Source of the DNA: JAVKFY01 sp040223615
GTDB lineage: Bacteria; Pseudomonadota; Alphaproteobacteria; GCA-2731375
Length of the DNA stretch: 64,000 bases
Direction: 5' to 3'
Assembly: GCA_040223615.1 (NCBI GenBank)
Contig: JAVKFY010000034.1
Location: forward strand, 1-64,000
Made by a program: the position numbers and the translations under genes. Each line of letters starts with the position of its first letter. Positions within the stretch are counted from its first letter, which is position 1. Below, one piece after another: positions 15,252-24,175 of the stretch. The notes beneath the pieces were generated by a model. That model was not told where the DNA came from. It did no database searches and saw only the letters and a program-made list of their open reading frames with translations.

Positions 15252-15371
15252 TTGGGCTTGGCGATCCGCGTGCAGTATCCCGTGGTCACGGCTGATCGTC
15301 GCTTCTACGACGCGGTGCGCCGGCGGGACTTCTCGGCGACCTACGTCATTCGTCTTGAGGACGCGGCATGA
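15252..15371 (+). pseudogene. Remnant of a PIN-domain (VapC-like) toxin, C-terminal part only
   Basis: The 180-base gap between xthA and the iminopeptidase holds a short frame with the residues VVTADRRFYDAVRRRDF and a TGA at 15371. This resembles the last strand and helix of PIN-domain toxins of type II toxin-antitoxin pairs (the TADxxF/Y motif). No N-terminal part with the other acidic residues and no antitoxin gene are present, so this is a decayed fragment. The assignment rests on one motif. Confidence 0.45.
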
Positions 15372-15374
15372 TCG

Positions 15375-16325
15375 TCACCCCCGGCGCTTGAAGCGCTCCG
15401 TCGCGGCGACCAGGGCGCGCCGCGTGCCGGGCTCGCTGGCGGCGTGGCCGGCGTCGGGGACGATGGTGTAGCGCGCGTTGGGCAGCGCGCGGGCCAGGCG
15501 GTCAGCGCTCTGCACCGGACAGACCACGTCGTAACGGCCCTGCACGATCTCGATCGGCAGTTCCTGCAGACTATCGCAGCCGTCGATCAACTGGTTCGGG
15601 CGCAGGAAGCAGTCGTTGACGAAGTAGTGCGCCTCGATCCGGGCCAGGCACAGCGCCGCCTCGGGGTGGGTCGCGGCGGACGCGTCGAAATCGGGCAGCA
15701 GCGTCGAGCAGCGGCTCTCGTAGTGGCTCCAGGCCAGCGCCGCCGGCCGGTGCACCGCCGGGTCGGGATCGGTCAACCGGCGGTGGTAGGCACCCAGCAG
15801 GTCATCGCGCTCGGCCGCCGGGATCGGCGTCAGGAAGTCGCGCCGCGCCTCCGGGAAGATGCGGCCCATGCCATGCATGAACCAGTCGACCTCGCCCGGC
15901 TCGCCCAGGAAGATGCCGCGCAGGATCAACCCGTCGACGCGCTCGCGATGAGCCTGGGCGTAGGCCAGCGCCAGGGTCGACCCCCAGGAGCCGCCGAGCA
16001 GCAGCCAGCGCTCGACGCCGAGTTCCTCGCGCAGCGTCTCGATGTCACCGACCAGGGCCTGGGTGGTGTTGCCGGCCAGCGTCCCGGCGGGCCGCGAGCG
16101 GCCGGCGCCGCGCTGATCGAACAGCACGATGCGGTAGTGGCGCGGATCGAAGAAGCGCCGGTGCAGCGGCCAGCAGCCGGAGCCTGGCCCGCCATGCAGG
16201 AACAGCACCGGCTGGCCGTCGCGGCGGCCGCACTCCTCCCAGTACATCGCGTGCCCTTGGTCGAGCTTCAGGGTGCCGCTGTCGTAGGGCTCGATGTCCG
16301 GGTACAGGTCGCGGCCGGCGTTCAT
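15375..16325 (-). CDS. pip: Proline iminopeptidase
   Basis: A 316-residue alpha/beta hydrolase of peptidase family S33. Features are the oxyanion-region HGGPGSGCWPLHRRFFDP, FDQRGAGRS, the nucleophile elbow GGSWGSTLALAYAQ, the catalytic Asp in QGRYDVVCP and the His in PDAGHAASEP. It releases N-terminal proline from peptides in the cytoplasm. The start at 16325 (MNAGRDLYPDIEPYDSG) overlaps the stop of the upstream thioesterase gene (ATGA). The longer upstream frame is a shadow of the thioesterase gene. Confidence 0.93.
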   Translation of the reverse strand: MNAGRDLYPDIEPYDSGTLKLDQGHAMYWEECGRRDGQPVLFLHGGPGSGCWPLHRRFFDPRHYRIVLFDQRGAGRSRPAGTLAGNTTQALVGDIETLREELGVERWLLLGGSWGSTLALAYAQAHRERVDGLILRGIFLGEPGEVDWFMHGMGRIFPEARRDFLTPIPAAERDDLLGAYHRRLTDPDPAVHRPAALAWSHYESRCSTLLPDFDASAATHPEAALCLARIEAHYFVNDCFLRPNQLIDGCDSLQELPIEIVQGRYDVVCPVQSADRLARALPNARYTIVPDAGHAASEPGTRRALVAATERFKRRG

Positions 16326-16753
16326 GCCGATGTCATTTGCGGCGGGATCGGGACGATGCGGGCGGTGGCCTGCGCGGTCGCCAGCAGCTTGCCGTCGGCA
16401 TCGAACAGCCTGGCCTCCAGGAACCCGACCGAGCGGCCGCGCCGCAGCACCGCGCCCTCGGCGACCAGCCGGCCCGGCTTGGCCGCCTCCAGGTAATTGC
16501 AACGCAGATCCAGCGTCGGCACGGCGATGGTGAAGTCGGCCTGGGCGACGCAGGCGATTGCCATCGCCTCGTCCAGCATGGCGGCGATGAAGCCGCCCTG
16601 CAGCGCCCCCATCGGATTGCACAGGTGCGGGCCGGCATCGAACGCGACGCGCGCGGTCCCGGCTTCACGGTCGACGCTGAGAATTGCCAGGCCCAACAGG
16701 TCGCCGGCGGGGTTCTTGATACGCGGCAACCCCGCGCCAGACTCGTCGGGCAT
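16322..16753 (-). CDS. PaaI-type hotdog thioesterase
   Basis: A 143-residue single hotdog domain. The motif LCNPMGALQGGFIAAMLDEAMAIA is that of the PaaI/acyl-CoA thioesterase group (H/N-G-G-x(3)-D-E pattern, here GALQGGF...LDEA). It likely hydrolyses aromatic or medium-chain acyl-CoA esters. Substrate unknown. It is the middle gene of a minus-strand run with the methyltransferase upstream and iminopeptidase downstream. Confidence 0.85.
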   Translation of the reverse strand: MPDESGAGLPRIKNPAGDLLGLAILSVDREAGTARVAFDAGPHLCNPMGALQGGFIAAMLDEAMAIACVAQADFTIAVPTLDLRCNYLEAAKPGRLVAEGAVLRRGRSVGFLEARLFDADGKLLATAQATARIVPIPPQMTSA

Positions 16754-16755
16754 GG

Positions 16756-17247
16756 TTAGGCCGGCATCCGGACCATGTGGTAGCGGCCCTCGGCGACGCC
16801 CTCCGGCAACGCCAGTGGCAGCGCGCCGGGGATGTTCAGGAGCTGATCGGAGACCACCACGGCGCCGGGCGCGAGCAGCGGCGCCAGCGCCGGGCCAAGC
16901 CATTCGGCGAGCCGCGCCGTGGCCGCCTTGTCGCCGCTGCCGATGTCGCAATGCGCCAGCACCGCCTTGCGGCCGATACGCGCCAGCGCCGCCGGCACGG
17001 TCTCCTCGAAGCCGCCGAGCAGCAGGTGGTCGTCGTCGGGGATGCAGTCGGGGTGCGCCGCGACCTGACGCTCGAAGACGAAAATCTCGCGGTTCGGGCA
17101 GCGCTCGCGCAGGTGATCGAAGGTACGGCCGTTGCCGAGCCCGAGCTCCAGCACCGGCCCGTCCATGGCGGCGATCATTCGGGCGGCCTGGTTCAGGCAG
17201 TCGCGCTGCGCGCGCAGGCGACGGATCACGCTGTTGAGACGGCTCAT
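16756..17247 (-). CDS. Class I SAM-dependent methyltransferase-like protein
   Basis: A 163-residue protein with motif I as VLELGLGNGRTFDHL and an acidic loop after strand 2 (IFVFERQ). This is the small single-domain type (Methyltransf_17-like) common in alphaproteobacteria. The substrate is unknown. It ends 2 bases before the thioesterase start and lies downstream of the cyclic-nucleotide-binding protein gene. Confidence 0.72.
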   Translation of the reverse strand: MSRLNSVIRRLRAQRDCLNQAARMIAAMDGPVLELGLGNGRTFDHLRERCPNREIFVFERQVAAHPDCIPDDDHLLLGGFEETVPAALARIGRKAVLAHCDIGSGDKAATARLAEWLGPALAPLLAPGAVVVSDQLLNIPGALPLALPEGVAEGRYHMVRMPA

Positions 17248-17275
17248 CGGTTACGCCACGCCCCGCGGGTCAGGT

Positions 17276-17746
17276 TCAGCCGGCGCCCTGCGCCTGCTGC
17301 AGCTTGCGGTTGGCCTCGGCAAGCTGGTTGTTGGTCGCCTCCAGACGGCTGGCCAGGACACGCATGATCTCCACCGCCATCTCCGGGAATTCCTTCACCA
17401 GGCGGAAGAACAGGTCCTTGGAGATCCGCAGCGTCTCCAGCTTGGAGGTAGCGGTGATGGTCGCGGTGCGCGGCACGTCGATCAGGATCGCGATCTCGCC
17501 GACGAAGGCATTCTTGCCGACCTTGGCCACGGTCAGCGGTCCGTTCGGGGTTTCGATGACGACGTCGGCGGTACCGTCCACCAGGACATAGGCGGCGTCG
17601 CCCATATCGCCTTGCAGGAACAGGCTCTGGCCCTCGGCGAATGTGAGCCGCTCGCTGGTGAAGGCGAGCAGCTTGAGCTTGGAGGGCTCGATCTTGGAGA
17701 AGAGCGGCACACTGCGCAGCAGCTCCACTTCCTCGTTCAGGCTCAT
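17276..17746 (-). CDS. Cyclic-nucleotide-binding domain protein
   Basis: A 156-residue protein made of one cNMP-binding beta-roll (residues about 10-125) and a C-terminal helix rich in Gln/Asn/Ala (LEATNNQLAEANRKLQQAQ). The phosphate-binding cassette is VGEIAILIDVPRTATITA, with the G-E and R-T-A residues expected for cAMP/cGMP binding. No DNA-binding helix-turn-helix is present, so it is not a CRP-type transcription factor. It begins 19 bases after the stop of the large ABC protein gene and is almost certainly co-transcribed with it, suggesting that it regulates or docks to that protein. Confidence 0.85.
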   Translation of the reverse strand: MSLNEEVELLRSVPLFSKIEPSKLKLLAFTSERLTFAEGQSLFLQGDMGDAAYVLVDGTADVVIETPNGPLTVAKVGKNAFVGEIAILIDVPRTATITATSKLETLRISKDLFFRLVKEFPEMAVEIMRVLASRLEATNNQLAEANRKLQQAQGAG

Positions 17747-17765
17747 CGGTTTCTCCCGTCGCCCT

Positions 17766-20420
17766 CTACTGCTGCTGTGCCAGGATCTGCTGCAACTCGG
17801 TACCCTCCTGGTTCAGCTCGGCAAAGCTGCCCTGTTCGACCACGCGACCTTGCTTGACCACCAGGACGCGGTCGAAGCGTTCGGCCTGGTCGGGCCGGTG
17901 CAGCACCCAGATCAGGCAGCGGCCCTCGAAAGACTCCAGTAGCGCATCCATTATCCGCGCCTGACTGGCGCTGTCCAGCGACGCCGTGGCCTCGCTCAGC
18001 ACCAGCACGCGCGGACGCTTGATCAGCGCGCGGGCCAGGCCGAGCTTCTGGCGCTGTACGCCGTTCAGCCGGCTGCCGGCGATGCCGACCGGGAATTCCA
18101 GGCCGACGCTGGCGACGGTGTCGCGCAGGCCGAGTTCCTCGACCACGTCGCGGATCAGGCCGCCGACCCGGTCCACCGCCTGGGCCTGGCCGTAGGCGAC
18201 CTTGCCGAACAGGATATTGTCCTGGAGGTTGGCGGCGGCGTTGTAGCGGGCTTCGTCGAAGAAGGCGATGGCGCCGGCATGCTCCTCCGGCAGGTCGTCG
18301 GCGAAGGCGCGCCGGGCCGCCAGGATCGAGTCCTTCATTTCGTCGTCGATCACGCCCAGACGGTGACGCGCCTGGATCAGCTTGAACGGCAGCGAGACCA
18401 GGCGGGCGCTGTCATCGGCCGACAGCGCCGCCAGATTGTTGCGGTCGGCGCGCTGCAGCAGTGCCTGGAAGTCCGGCAGATCGTCGGCGGCGATGAACGA
18501 GAATTGCTGGAACAGCTCGTGGTCGGGCGGCAGGTCGGCGAACAGCTCGACCATGGTGGCGGCGACCTGATGACCGGCCTGCAGGAAGCGTTCGGTGAGG
18601 CCGACCTTGTCCAGCACCTCGCGCACATAGGCGTTCTCGGCCAGCCGCTCCGGATTGAAGCTGTCGTCGACCGGATAGCCGAACAGCAGGTTCTCCGCCA
18701 CCGAGGCATTGTCGTTGTACTTGTCGCGGTCGAAGGTCTCGACCAGCGGCGCGATCGCCGGGTCGGCCAGCCGCTCCAGCAGCCGCGCGCGCGCCGCCAT
18801 CACCGCCTCGGCGACCTCGGGCTTGTCCTCCGGGTCGATGGTGCCGCGCAGGCCGAACTGATACAGCTCCTCGGCCAGCCCGACCTGTTCCAGCACGTGC
18901 AGGGCATGCTCGCGCAGCTTTTCCGGGCTGTCGGCGTCGGCCGAGGCATAGTCGATCCAGTCGCCCTCGACGTCGGCCTCGACGTTGCCCGACAGGTTGG
19001 CTTCCTTGGCGAAGCGCTCGCGTTCCTTCGCCGCGTCGCCCTCGTAGACCGCCGGCACCAGCGGCCGATGCTTGAGGCCGTAGAACAGGTTGTCGCCCAG
19101 CGTGGTGTTGAACACGAAAGTGCTCGAGCCGACGTAGGAGAATTGCCGGCCGGTGATGCTCTCCGGCAGGTTCGCCATGTCCTGGCCGCCGACCTGCAGG
19201 GCGCCGCGGTCGGGCGAGGCCAGGCGGGCCAGCAGCAGCGCCAGCTCCTCCTTGCCGCCGCCGCCGGGGCCGACGATGGCGACACGCTGGTCGAGCGGGA
19301 TCTGCACGCTGAGCTGGTCGATGGTGGCGCTGGCCTGCTCGTCCAGCACGGTGACATTCTGCACCGCGATCTCGCCTTCGACCGGGCCGAAGCCATCGGG
19401 ATCGCTGGTCAGGATCGTCTCGTCCAGGCTGCCGGGCGGGGCGAACTGGGCCACCACCTGGTCGTACTTGATGCGCGCGTCTTCCTTGCGCTGGTAGTAG
19501 GACAGCAGTTCCTTCCACGGCGCGCCGAGGTCCTTGTGCGCGGCGATCGCGGCGACCAGGGTGCCGATCTCCAGGCCGCCGGTGATCACCAGGTAGCCGC
19601 CGATCGAGTAGAAGAAGAACGGCCCGAGCTGCTGAATGGTGTTGTTCAGGAACTTGATGACGAACTTCTTCACGTAGATGTCGAAGCGCACCAGGAAGAT
19701 GGTGCCGAGCTGGCGCGAGAACTCCGCCGACTCGCGCAACGAGGTGTCGTGCACGTGGACTTCCTGCACGCCCTGCACGGTCTCGCCGATGCGGTCGGAG
19801 AGCCGGCGCACCAGCCGCACGCGCTCCTTGCCGAGCGCGTTGACCTTCATCTGCAGTTTCGGGATCAGATAGAACTGCACCGGATAGAGCGCGATCGCGG
19901 CCAGCGCCATGTAGACGTTCTGCACCAGCAGGAAGCCCAGGATCACCAGCAGGGTGCCGCCCTGGAACACCAGCAGCGACACGCTCTCCGAGATGTAGCC
20001 GCCCAGCGGCTCCACCTCGGCGGTGATCATGGCGATGATCTCGCCCTGGCTCAGCTTCTTGAACACCGAATGCGGGAAGCGCAGGATTCGGTTGTACAGC
20101 TCGTAGCGCAGCCGGCGCAGCATTCGCTCGCCGGTAACCCCGCGGTAGACATTTATGACGTACTTGAAGGCCTGGTTGACCAGCACCAGCACCAGGAAGG
20201 CGGCGCAGGTCAGCCAGAGATAGGTGATCCGGTCAAGCTCGACGTCGACATACGGCAGCACGAATGTCTCGGTATCGCCCTGGATGACCTTGTTGATGAT
20301 GTACTTGGGAAGATCGTAGAACCACCAAAGAAACGGCAGTGACGCGATCGACATGACTGTGAGAACAATCTGGGCGCGCAGGCTGTACCGCAGAATGTAG
20401 CGGAAGATCGTCGGTTCCAT
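17766..20420 (-). CDS. ABC exporter-like protein with degenerate ATPase domain and a large insertion
   Basis: An 884-residue protein. Residues about 15-330 form a type-I exporter membrane domain (segments near 15-35, 66-90, 148-185 and 258-292). The ATPase domain begins near 350. Walker A is GPGGGGKEE (384-392), with no Ser/Thr after the Lys. The signature is LNGVQRQK (785-792) rather than LSGGQ. Walker B is VLVLSEATASLD (805-816), so the usual Asp is Ser but Glu810 stays. His841 fits the H-loop. About 280 extra residues separate the Q-loop region from the signature, and the motif following the Q-loop occurs three times: DNLFYG (443-448), ENLLFG (576-581) and DNILFG (734-739). The normal family length is about 580-620. 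It leads the minus-strand operon with the cNMP-binding protein and is divergent from glycosyltransferases. Export of a glycolipid or glycan is possible but unproven. Confidence 0.8.
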   Translation of the reverse strand: MEPTIFRYILRYSLRAQIVLTVMSIASLPFLWWFYDLPKYIINKVIQGDTETFVLPYVDVELDRITYLWLTCAAFLVLVLVNQAFKYVINVYRGVTGERMLRRLRYELYNRILRFPHSVFKKLSQGEIIAMITAEVEPLGGYISESVSLLVFQGGTLLVILGFLLVQNVYMALAAIALYPVQFYLIPKLQMKVNALGKERVRLVRRLSDRIGETVQGVQEVHVHDTSLRESAEFSRQLGTIFLVRFDIYVKKFVIKFLNNTIQQLGPFFFYSIGGYLVITGGLEIGTLVAAIAAHKDLGAPWKELLSYYQRKEDARIKYDQVVAQFAPPGSLDETILTSDPDGFGPVEGEIAVQNVTVLDEQASATIDQLSVQIPLDQRVAIVGPGGGGKEELALLLARLASPDRGALQVGGQDMANLPESITGRQFSYVGSSTFVFNTTLGDNLFYGLKHRPLVPAVYEGDAAKERERFAKEANLSGNVEADVEGDWIDYASADADSPEKLREHALHVLEQVGLAEELYQFGLRGTIDPEDKPEVAEAVMAARARLLERLADPAIAPLVETFDRDKYNDNASVAENLLFGYPVDDSFNPERLAENAYVREVLDKVGLTERFLQAGHQVAATMVELFADLPPDHELFQQFSFIAADDLPDFQALLQRADRNNLAALSADDSARLVSLPFKLIQARHRLGVIDDEMKDSILAARRAFADDLPEEHAGAIAFFDEARYNAAANLQDNILFGKVAYGQAQAVDRVGGLIRDVVEELGLRDTVASVGLEFPVGIAGSRLNGVQRQKLGLARALIKRPRVLVLSEATASLDSASQARIMDALLESFEGRCLIWVLHRPDQAERFDRVLVVKQGRVVEQGSFAELNQEGTELQQILAQQQ

Positions 20421-20589
20421 TGCGCGGGGCCGCCCCCTAGACCTTCCATAGACGCGTCGTAACAGCCGAGAATCAGCTTAGCCCAATGACTTAGGCAGGT
20501 AAACGATGGCCGGCAAAAGTCAAAATTCTGTTTCCGGCGATCCGGACAGCATGCCATAGTCGGCCGGCGCAAGCGGGGATTTCGGGTCC

Positions 20590-21852
20590 ATGTCCACGCA
20601 TCGAGAGGGCGCGCGCGTCCTCATCTATAGCCACGATACCATGGGCCTGGGCCACCTGCGCCGGTGCTCGACCATCGCACATGCCCTGGTGGAACGGCAC
20701 AAGCATCTTTCCGTCCTGATTCTTTCCGGCTCGCCGATCATCGGCAGTTTCGACTTCCGCAGCCGCGTCGATTTCGTCCGAATTCCTGGCGTCATCAAGT
20801 TGCGCAACGGCGAGTACACGTCGTTGAGCCTGGATATCGACCTGGAACAGACGACGATGCTGCGCTCCGAGATCATCCGCCATACCGCCGATATCTTCGC
20901 GCCCGACGTGTTCATCGTCGACAAGGAGCCGCTGGGGCTGCGCGGCGAGGTTTCCGAGACGCTGCACATGCTCAGGAGCCGCGGCACCCGGCTGGTGCTC
21001 GGTCTGCGCGACGTGATGGACGAGCCGCGCTCGCTCGCCCCGGAGTGGCATCGCAAGCGCGCCATGCCGGCGCTGCGCGACCTGTATGACGAGATCTGGG
21101 TCTATGGCCTGCCGCAGATCTGCGATCCGCTGGAGGGCCTGCAGGTGCCGCGCGCGGTGCGCCGCAAGATGATCTACACCGGTTACCTGAAACGCCAGGC
21201 GCCGACGCCGCGCCGGCCGCACCAGCTGCCGGAACTGGTCAACGAACCCTATATCCTGGTCACCACCGGCGGCGGCGGCGACGGCGAGAACCTGATCGAC
21301 TGGGTGCTGCGCACCTACGAGACCGGCCAGAAGGTGATGTACCCGTCGCTGCTGGTGCTCGGCCCGTTCATGCAGCCGGAGCGGCAGAACGAGTTCCTGC
21401 AACGCGCCCAGAAGCTGCCCGGCAAGGTCGACGCGATCACCTTCGACGCGCACGTGGAGGAACTGGAGGCAAACGCCGTCGGGGTCGTCGCGATGGGCGG
21501 CTACAACACCTTCTGCGAGATCCTCAGCCTGGACAAACGCGCGGTGATCGTGCCGCGCACCAAGCCGCGCATGGAACAGCATATCCGCGCCAGCAAGGCG
21601 CAGGAGCTGGGCCTGGTGCAGATGCTGGAGGACGACGGCCGGCTCGACCCCGCCGTGATGGCCAAGGCGCTGCTGCAGTTACCCTATCAGAAGAAACCGT
21701 CGGAGGCGGTGGTGCCGGGCCTGCTGGAAGGCCTGGACAACGTCAACAAGCTGATCGAGCCCTGGCTCGGCGAGGCGGAGCGGCCGTCGACACGGACGCA
21801 GCGGGCCGCGGCACGGCCGCAACGGGTGCGGCCGACCGCGTCGTCAAGCTGA
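20590..21852 (+). CDS. Glycosyltransferase of the MurG-like (COG4671) type
   Basis: A 420-residue GT-B-fold protein. The N-terminal nucleotide-sugar-transferase loop is SHDTMGLGHLRRC. The C-terminal donor-site loop is VAMGGYNTFCEIL, followed by PRTKPRMEQHIRA, as in GT28/MurG relatives. A Gly-rich strand (VTTGGGGDG) starts the second domain. The last 30 residues are basic and Ala/Thr rich. Donor and acceptor are unknown. It begins 169 bases from the divergent ABC protein gene and is the first of a plus-strand sugar cluster. A paralogue lies at 24753-25898. Confidence 0.82.
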   Translation: MSTHREGARVLIYSHDTMGLGHLRRCSTIAHALVERHKHLSVLILSGSPIIGSFDFRSRVDFVRIPGVIKLRNGEYTSLSLDIDLEQTTMLRSEIIRHTADIFAPDVFIVDKEPLGLRGEVSETLHMLRSRGTRLVLGLRDVMDEPRSLAPEWHRKRAMPALRDLYDEIWVYGLPQICDPLEGLQVPRAVRRKMIYTGYLKRQAPTPRRPHQLPELVNEPYILVTTGGGGDGENLIDWVLRTYETGQKVMYPSLLVLGPFMQPERQNEFLQRAQKLPGKVDAITFDAHVEELEANAVGVVAMGGYNTFCEILSLDKRAVIVPRTKPRMEQHIRASKAQELGLVQMLEDDGRLDPAVMAKALLQLPYQKKPSEAVVPGLLEGLDNVNKLIEPWLGEAERPSTRTQRAAARPQRVRPTASSS

Positions 21853-21862
21853 GCGGCGCGCG

Positions 21863-23095
21863 GTGACCGGCCCCGTCGCCGTCGTCCTGAAGGGCTACCC
21901 CCGGCTTTCCGAGACCTTCATCGCGCAGGAAATCCTGGCGCTGGAGCAGCGCGGCCTGGACCTGCGTCTGGTATCGCTGCGCCATCCGACCGACGGCCAC
22001 GTGCACCCGGTGCACCGCGAGATCAAGGCGCCGGTCAGCTACCTGCCGGAATATCTCTACCAGGAGCCGGCGCGGGTCTGGCGCGCCTGGCGGGCGGTGC
22101 GGCGCCTACCGACCTACACCGCCGTGAAGCGCTTGTGGCTGAAGGACTGGGCGCGCGACCGGACCCCGAACCGCGGCCGGCGATTCGGCCAGGCGCTGGT
22201 ACTGGCGCACGAACTCGACCCCGACGTGGAGCGGCTCTACGCGCATTACCTGCACACGCCGGCCTCAGTGACGCGCTACGCCGCGATGCTGCTGAACAAG
22301 CCGTGGTCGGTGTCGGCACACGCCAAGGACATCTGGAGCACCACCACCGACTGGGAGAAGCGCGAGAAGCTGGCGGACTGCGACTGGCTGGTGACCTGCT
22401 CCAAGGCGGCCGCCGACTACCTGAAGACACTGGCGCCGGACCCGTCGAAGGTCGGGCTGGTCTATCACGGCCTCGACCTGGACCGGTTCCCGCCGCCGCC
22501 GGCGCGTGACCCCCAAGACGGCCCGGTGCGTATCCTGTCGGTCGGCCGGCTCGTGGCGAAGAAAGGCTTTCCCGGCCTGTTCCGGGCGCTGGCCAGCCTG
22601 CCGGCGGACCTGGACTGGCGCTTCGTGCACATCGGCGGCGGCGGCTCGCGCAAGGAGCTGAAGGCGCTGGCGGCCGAGCTCGGCATCGCCGGGCGCATCA
22701 CCTGGCATGGCGCGCAGCCGCAGGAAGTCGTGCTCGATGAGCTGCGCGCCGCCGACATCTTCGTGCTGGCCAGCCGGGTGGCCGACGACGGCGACCGCGA
22801 CGGGCTGCCCAACGTGCTGATGGAGGCGCAGAGCCAGGGCGTGGCCTGCGTCGCCACCGCGGTCTCCGCGATCCCGGAATTGATCGTCGACGGCGAGACC
22901 GGGCTGCTGGTGCCGCCGGACGACGATGCCGCGCTGGCCGCCGCGTTGGAACGGGTTGGCCGCGACGCGGCGTTGCGGGAAAAGCTCGGCAAGGCCGGGC
23001 AGCGGCGCCTGACCGCCGAGTTCAGCCACGAGATGTGGATCGACCGGCTGGCGGCACGGTTCGCGGCGCCGGCCCAGGCGCGCGCGGCCGAATAG
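21863..23095 (+). CDS. Family 4 glycosyltransferase
   Basis: A 410-residue GT-B enzyme with a GTG start 10 bases after the previous stop. Acceptor-domain opening KGYPRLSETFIAQEI; second domain with ILSVGRLVAKKGF and the donor motif DGLPNVLMEAQSQGVACVAT, then a VDGETGLLVPPDD loop. These mark the exopolysaccharide and glycolipid GT4 enzymes. It transfers a sugar, donor unknown, on the cytoplasmic face of the membrane. The acidic E-x7-E first position is Asp here. Confidence 0.88.
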   Translation: MTGPVAVVLKGYPRLSETFIAQEILALEQRGLDLRLVSLRHPTDGHVHPVHREIKAPVSYLPEYLYQEPARVWRAWRAVRRLPTYTAVKRLWLKDWARDRTPNRGRRFGQALVLAHELDPDVERLYAHYLHTPASVTRYAAMLLNKPWSVSAHAKDIWSTTTDWEKREKLADCDWLVTCSKAAADYLKTLAPDPSKVGLVYHGLDLDRFPPPPARDPQDGPVRILSVGRLVAKKGFPGLFRALASLPADLDWRFVHIGGGGSRKELKALAAELGIAGRITWHGAQPQEVVLDELRAADIFVLASRVADDGDRDGLPNVLMEAQSQGVACVATAVSAIPELIVDGETGLLVPPDDDAALAAALERVGRDAALREKLGKAGQRRLTAEFSHEMWIDRLAARFAAPAQARAAE

Positions 23096-23098
23096 CCG

Positions 23099-24175
23099 AT
23101 GCGGATCGCCTTCTACGCGCCGCTGAAGCCGCCGGACCATGCGACCCCGTCCGGCGACCGCCGCGTCGCCCGGCTCTACCTCGCGGCGCTGCGCCAGGCC
23201 GGCCACGACGTGTTCGTCGCCAGCGACTATCGCAGCTACCAGCCGAAGGGCGACGATCCGGCGGTGGCCAATGGCGCGAGCGCGACCGTTGACCTGGAGC
23301 GGTTCGAGGCCGACCTGTGGTTCACCTACCACGTCTACTACAAGGCCCCGGACTATCTCGGGCCGGTGATGAAGCAGATGTTCGAGATCCCCTACGTGAT
23401 CGCCGAGCCGTCGCACGCGCCGAAGCGCGCCGGCGGGCCATGGAACGAAGCGCACGGCATGGCGATGGCGGCGATCCGCATCGCCGACCTGGTGCTGTGC
23501 CCGACGCGGCTCGACATCGAATGCGTCGCCGAGCTGCGCTACGGCCGCACCCCGGCGATGTACTTCCCGCCCTTCCTCGACTGTGCGCCCTATGTCGGCG
23601 TGGCGCGCGAGCGTGCCGGTTTCGGTCTGCCGGCGGACAGGAAGTGGCTGCTCGCCGTCGGCATGATGCGGCCGGGCGACAAGCTGGAGTCGTATCGCCA
23701 GCTCGGCCAGGCGATCGCGTTGCTGCCGGGCGACGACTGGTGCCTGGCGGTGGCCGGCGACGGACCGGCGCGGGCCGAGGTCGAAGCGGCGCTCGGCCGG
23801 CGCGATCGCGTGCACTACCTTGGCGCGCTTGACCCCGACCCGCTGGCGCGGCTCTACGCGGCGGCGGACCTGATGGTCTGGCCGGCGGTCGGCGAAGCCT
23901 ACGGCATGGCGCTGCTGGAGGCGCAGGCGTCCGGCCTGCCGGTGGTGGCGGGCCGGCAACGTGGCGTGCCCGACGTGGTCGGCGACGGCATCGGCGGGCG
24001 GCTGGTGCCGCCGGACGACCCGTCGGCACTGGCCGAAGCCGTGCGCGCGTTGCTCGACGACGACGGCGTACGCGCGCGCCTCGGCGCCGGCGCGGCCGCG
24101 CACGTGCGCGGCGAACGCGACCTGCCGGCGGCGGCGGCCAAGCTGGACATGGTGCTGCGGGGGCTGTCGTCATGA
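23099..24175 (+). CDS. Family 4 glycosyltransferase
   Basis: A 358-residue GT-B protein. The N-terminus is MRIAFYAPLKPPDHATPSGD. The second domain carries LLAVGMMRPGDKL, VHYLGALDPDPLARLYAAAD and the E-x7-E motif in GEAYGMALLEAQASGLPVV. It starts three bases after the previous stop and overlaps the histidine phosphatase gene (ATGA), so the cluster is translationally coupled. Sugar specificity unknown. Confidence 0.88.
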   Translation: MRIAFYAPLKPPDHATPSGDRRVARLYLAALRQAGHDVFVASDYRSYQPKGDDPAVANGASATVDLERFEADLWFTYHVYYKAPDYLGPVMKQMFEIPYVIAEPSHAPKRAGGPWNEAHGMAMAAIRIADLVLCPTRLDIECVAELRYGRTPAMYFPPFLDCAPYVGVARERAGFGLPADRKWLLAVGMMRPGDKLESYRQLGQAIALLPGDDWCLAVAGDGPARAEVEAALGRRDRVHYLGALDPDPLARLYAAADLMVWPAVGEAYGMALLEAQASGLPVVAGRQRGVPDVVGDGIGGRLVPPDDPSALAEAVRALLDDDGVRARLGAGAAAHVRGERDLPAAAAKLDMVLRGLSS

